13,732 bases of DNA, from NCBI GenBank assembly GCA_026989995.1, contig JALSIO010000591.1, positions 1 through 13,732 on the forward strand, read 5' to 3'. The notes under the pieces were generated by a model that saw only the letters and a program-made list of their open reading frames with translations, made no database searches and was not told where the DNA came from. This document shows positions 13,411 to 13,732 of this stretch, in pieces. The stretch comes from Myxococcales bacterium (GTDB lineage Bacteria; Myxococcota_A; UBA9160; JALSIO01). Within the stretch, counting starts at the first letter, position 1. Each line of letters begins with the position of its first letter. A program made the position numbers and the translations under genes.

Positions 13411-13732
13411 TCAGGCCCGCGTGAGGCCGATGCGGAGGGGGAGGCCGTCGACCTCGAACTCGCGGACGTGACAGCCCGCTTCCGGGGCGGCGCCCAGCCG
13501 GACCTCCGTCGCGAGCGTCTCCCGGGAGAGGAGCCCGGCGCGGGGCTCCACCGCGGCCACGAGCTCCGGGGCGCCGTCGATGGTGAGGCGGATGCGCCCC
13601 GTGTATTCGAGGTCGAGCTCCTTGCGCGTGGTCTGGACCCGGTTGATCACCTCCCGCAGGAGCCCCTCGGCGCGGAGCTCCGGCGTGATCTCGGTGTGGA
13701 GCACGACCACGCCCGCGCGGCCGGCGGCGGCC
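13411..13732 (-). CDS. ileS: Isoleucyl-tRNA synthetase, C-terminal end (5' end beyond the window)
   Basis: The frame is open from the right edge of the window to the TGA at 13413-13411, so only the last 106 residues are visible. VVVLHTEITPELRAEGLLRE followed by VINRVQTTRKELDLEYTGRI is the characteristic C-terminal region of the long, type-2 class of isoleucyl-tRNA synthetases (the DUF5915-like end). In complete enzymes this part follows the anticodon-binding domain and contributes to tRNA recognition (family knowledge). The catalytic HIGH and KMSKS motifs are outside the window. Downstream, a GCCCCCGGGGCCCG element lies 3 bases from the stop. The gene is single-copy housekeeping in most bacteria, which argues that this stretch is chromosomal backbone. 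Confidence 0.9.
   Translation of the reverse strand, partial: AAAGRAGVVVLHTEITPELRAEGLLREVINRVQTTRKELDLEYTGRIRLTIDGAPELVAAVEPRAGLLSRETLATEVRLGAAPEAGCHVREFEVDGLPLRIGLTRA

Noticed and set aside
1..13732. tRNA, rRNA, CRISPR array, insertion sequence or prophage
   Set aside because: No cloverleaf-like sequence, spaced repeat series, transposase motif or terminal inverted repeat was found on either strand by reading.

Overview
The window is very GC-rich (about 70% or more by eye). Coding strands show the strong third-position G/C bias of a high-GC Gram-negative-type bacterium. An AlgH-family protein, a two-domain Nfu scaffold, FHA-GGDEF and double-PilZ signalling proteins, and lipid-type thiolase and nitronate monooxygenase genes together suggest a 'deltaproteobacterial'-like lineage such as Myxococcota, Binatota or relatives. 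This placement is an inference; no rRNA or tRNA is present to fix it. No CRISPR array, insertion sequence or prophage is visible.

Layout, left to right. (1) 1-1803, plus strand: the 3' part of a thiolase-like (TLP1/SCP-x type) gene, then a nitronate monooxygenase with a strong ribosome binding site; probably one operon. (2) 1820-2785, minus strand: a flippase-like (UPF0104/LPG-synthase TM) membrane protein, divergent from a HAD phosphatase at 2888-3664. (3) Nfu-type iron-sulfur scaffold (3756-4313) and a membrane-anchored penicillin-binding transpeptidase (4382-5836), plus strand. (4) Minus strand: a 34-residue extremely basic peptide (5854-5958), a pseudo-receiver/double PilZ protein (6013-7134) and a CPBP-family membrane protease (7201-8070). 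(5) Plus strand: an AlgH-family protein (8132-8692), then the wreck of a hexapeptide-repeat acyltransferase gene (8717-9029). (6) Minus strand: FHA-GGDEF protein (9053-9931) and a zinc alcohol dehydrogenase (10173-11204). The dehydrogenase is divergent from a metallo-beta-lactamase-fold hydrolase (11310-12164). (7) Minus strand: a CrtC/AttH-like lipocalin-domain protein (12198-13319) downstream of the 3' end of ileS (13411 to the right edge).

Most genes look like independent housekeeping, lipid-metabolism or signalling units rather than one pathway. Two proteins (double PilZ and FHA-GGDEF) could form a local cyclic-di-GMP pair.

The most noteworthy items are these. The decayed acyltransferase combines an in-frame TAG, a frame change at a G7 run and a missing middle. 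The tiny basic peptide has its own promoter. A recurring TA(C/G)CCT -10 element sits so close to three start codons that it predicts leaderless mRNAs. A GC-rich GCCCCCGGGG element recurs next to stop codons. I found no convincing multi-gene novel system.
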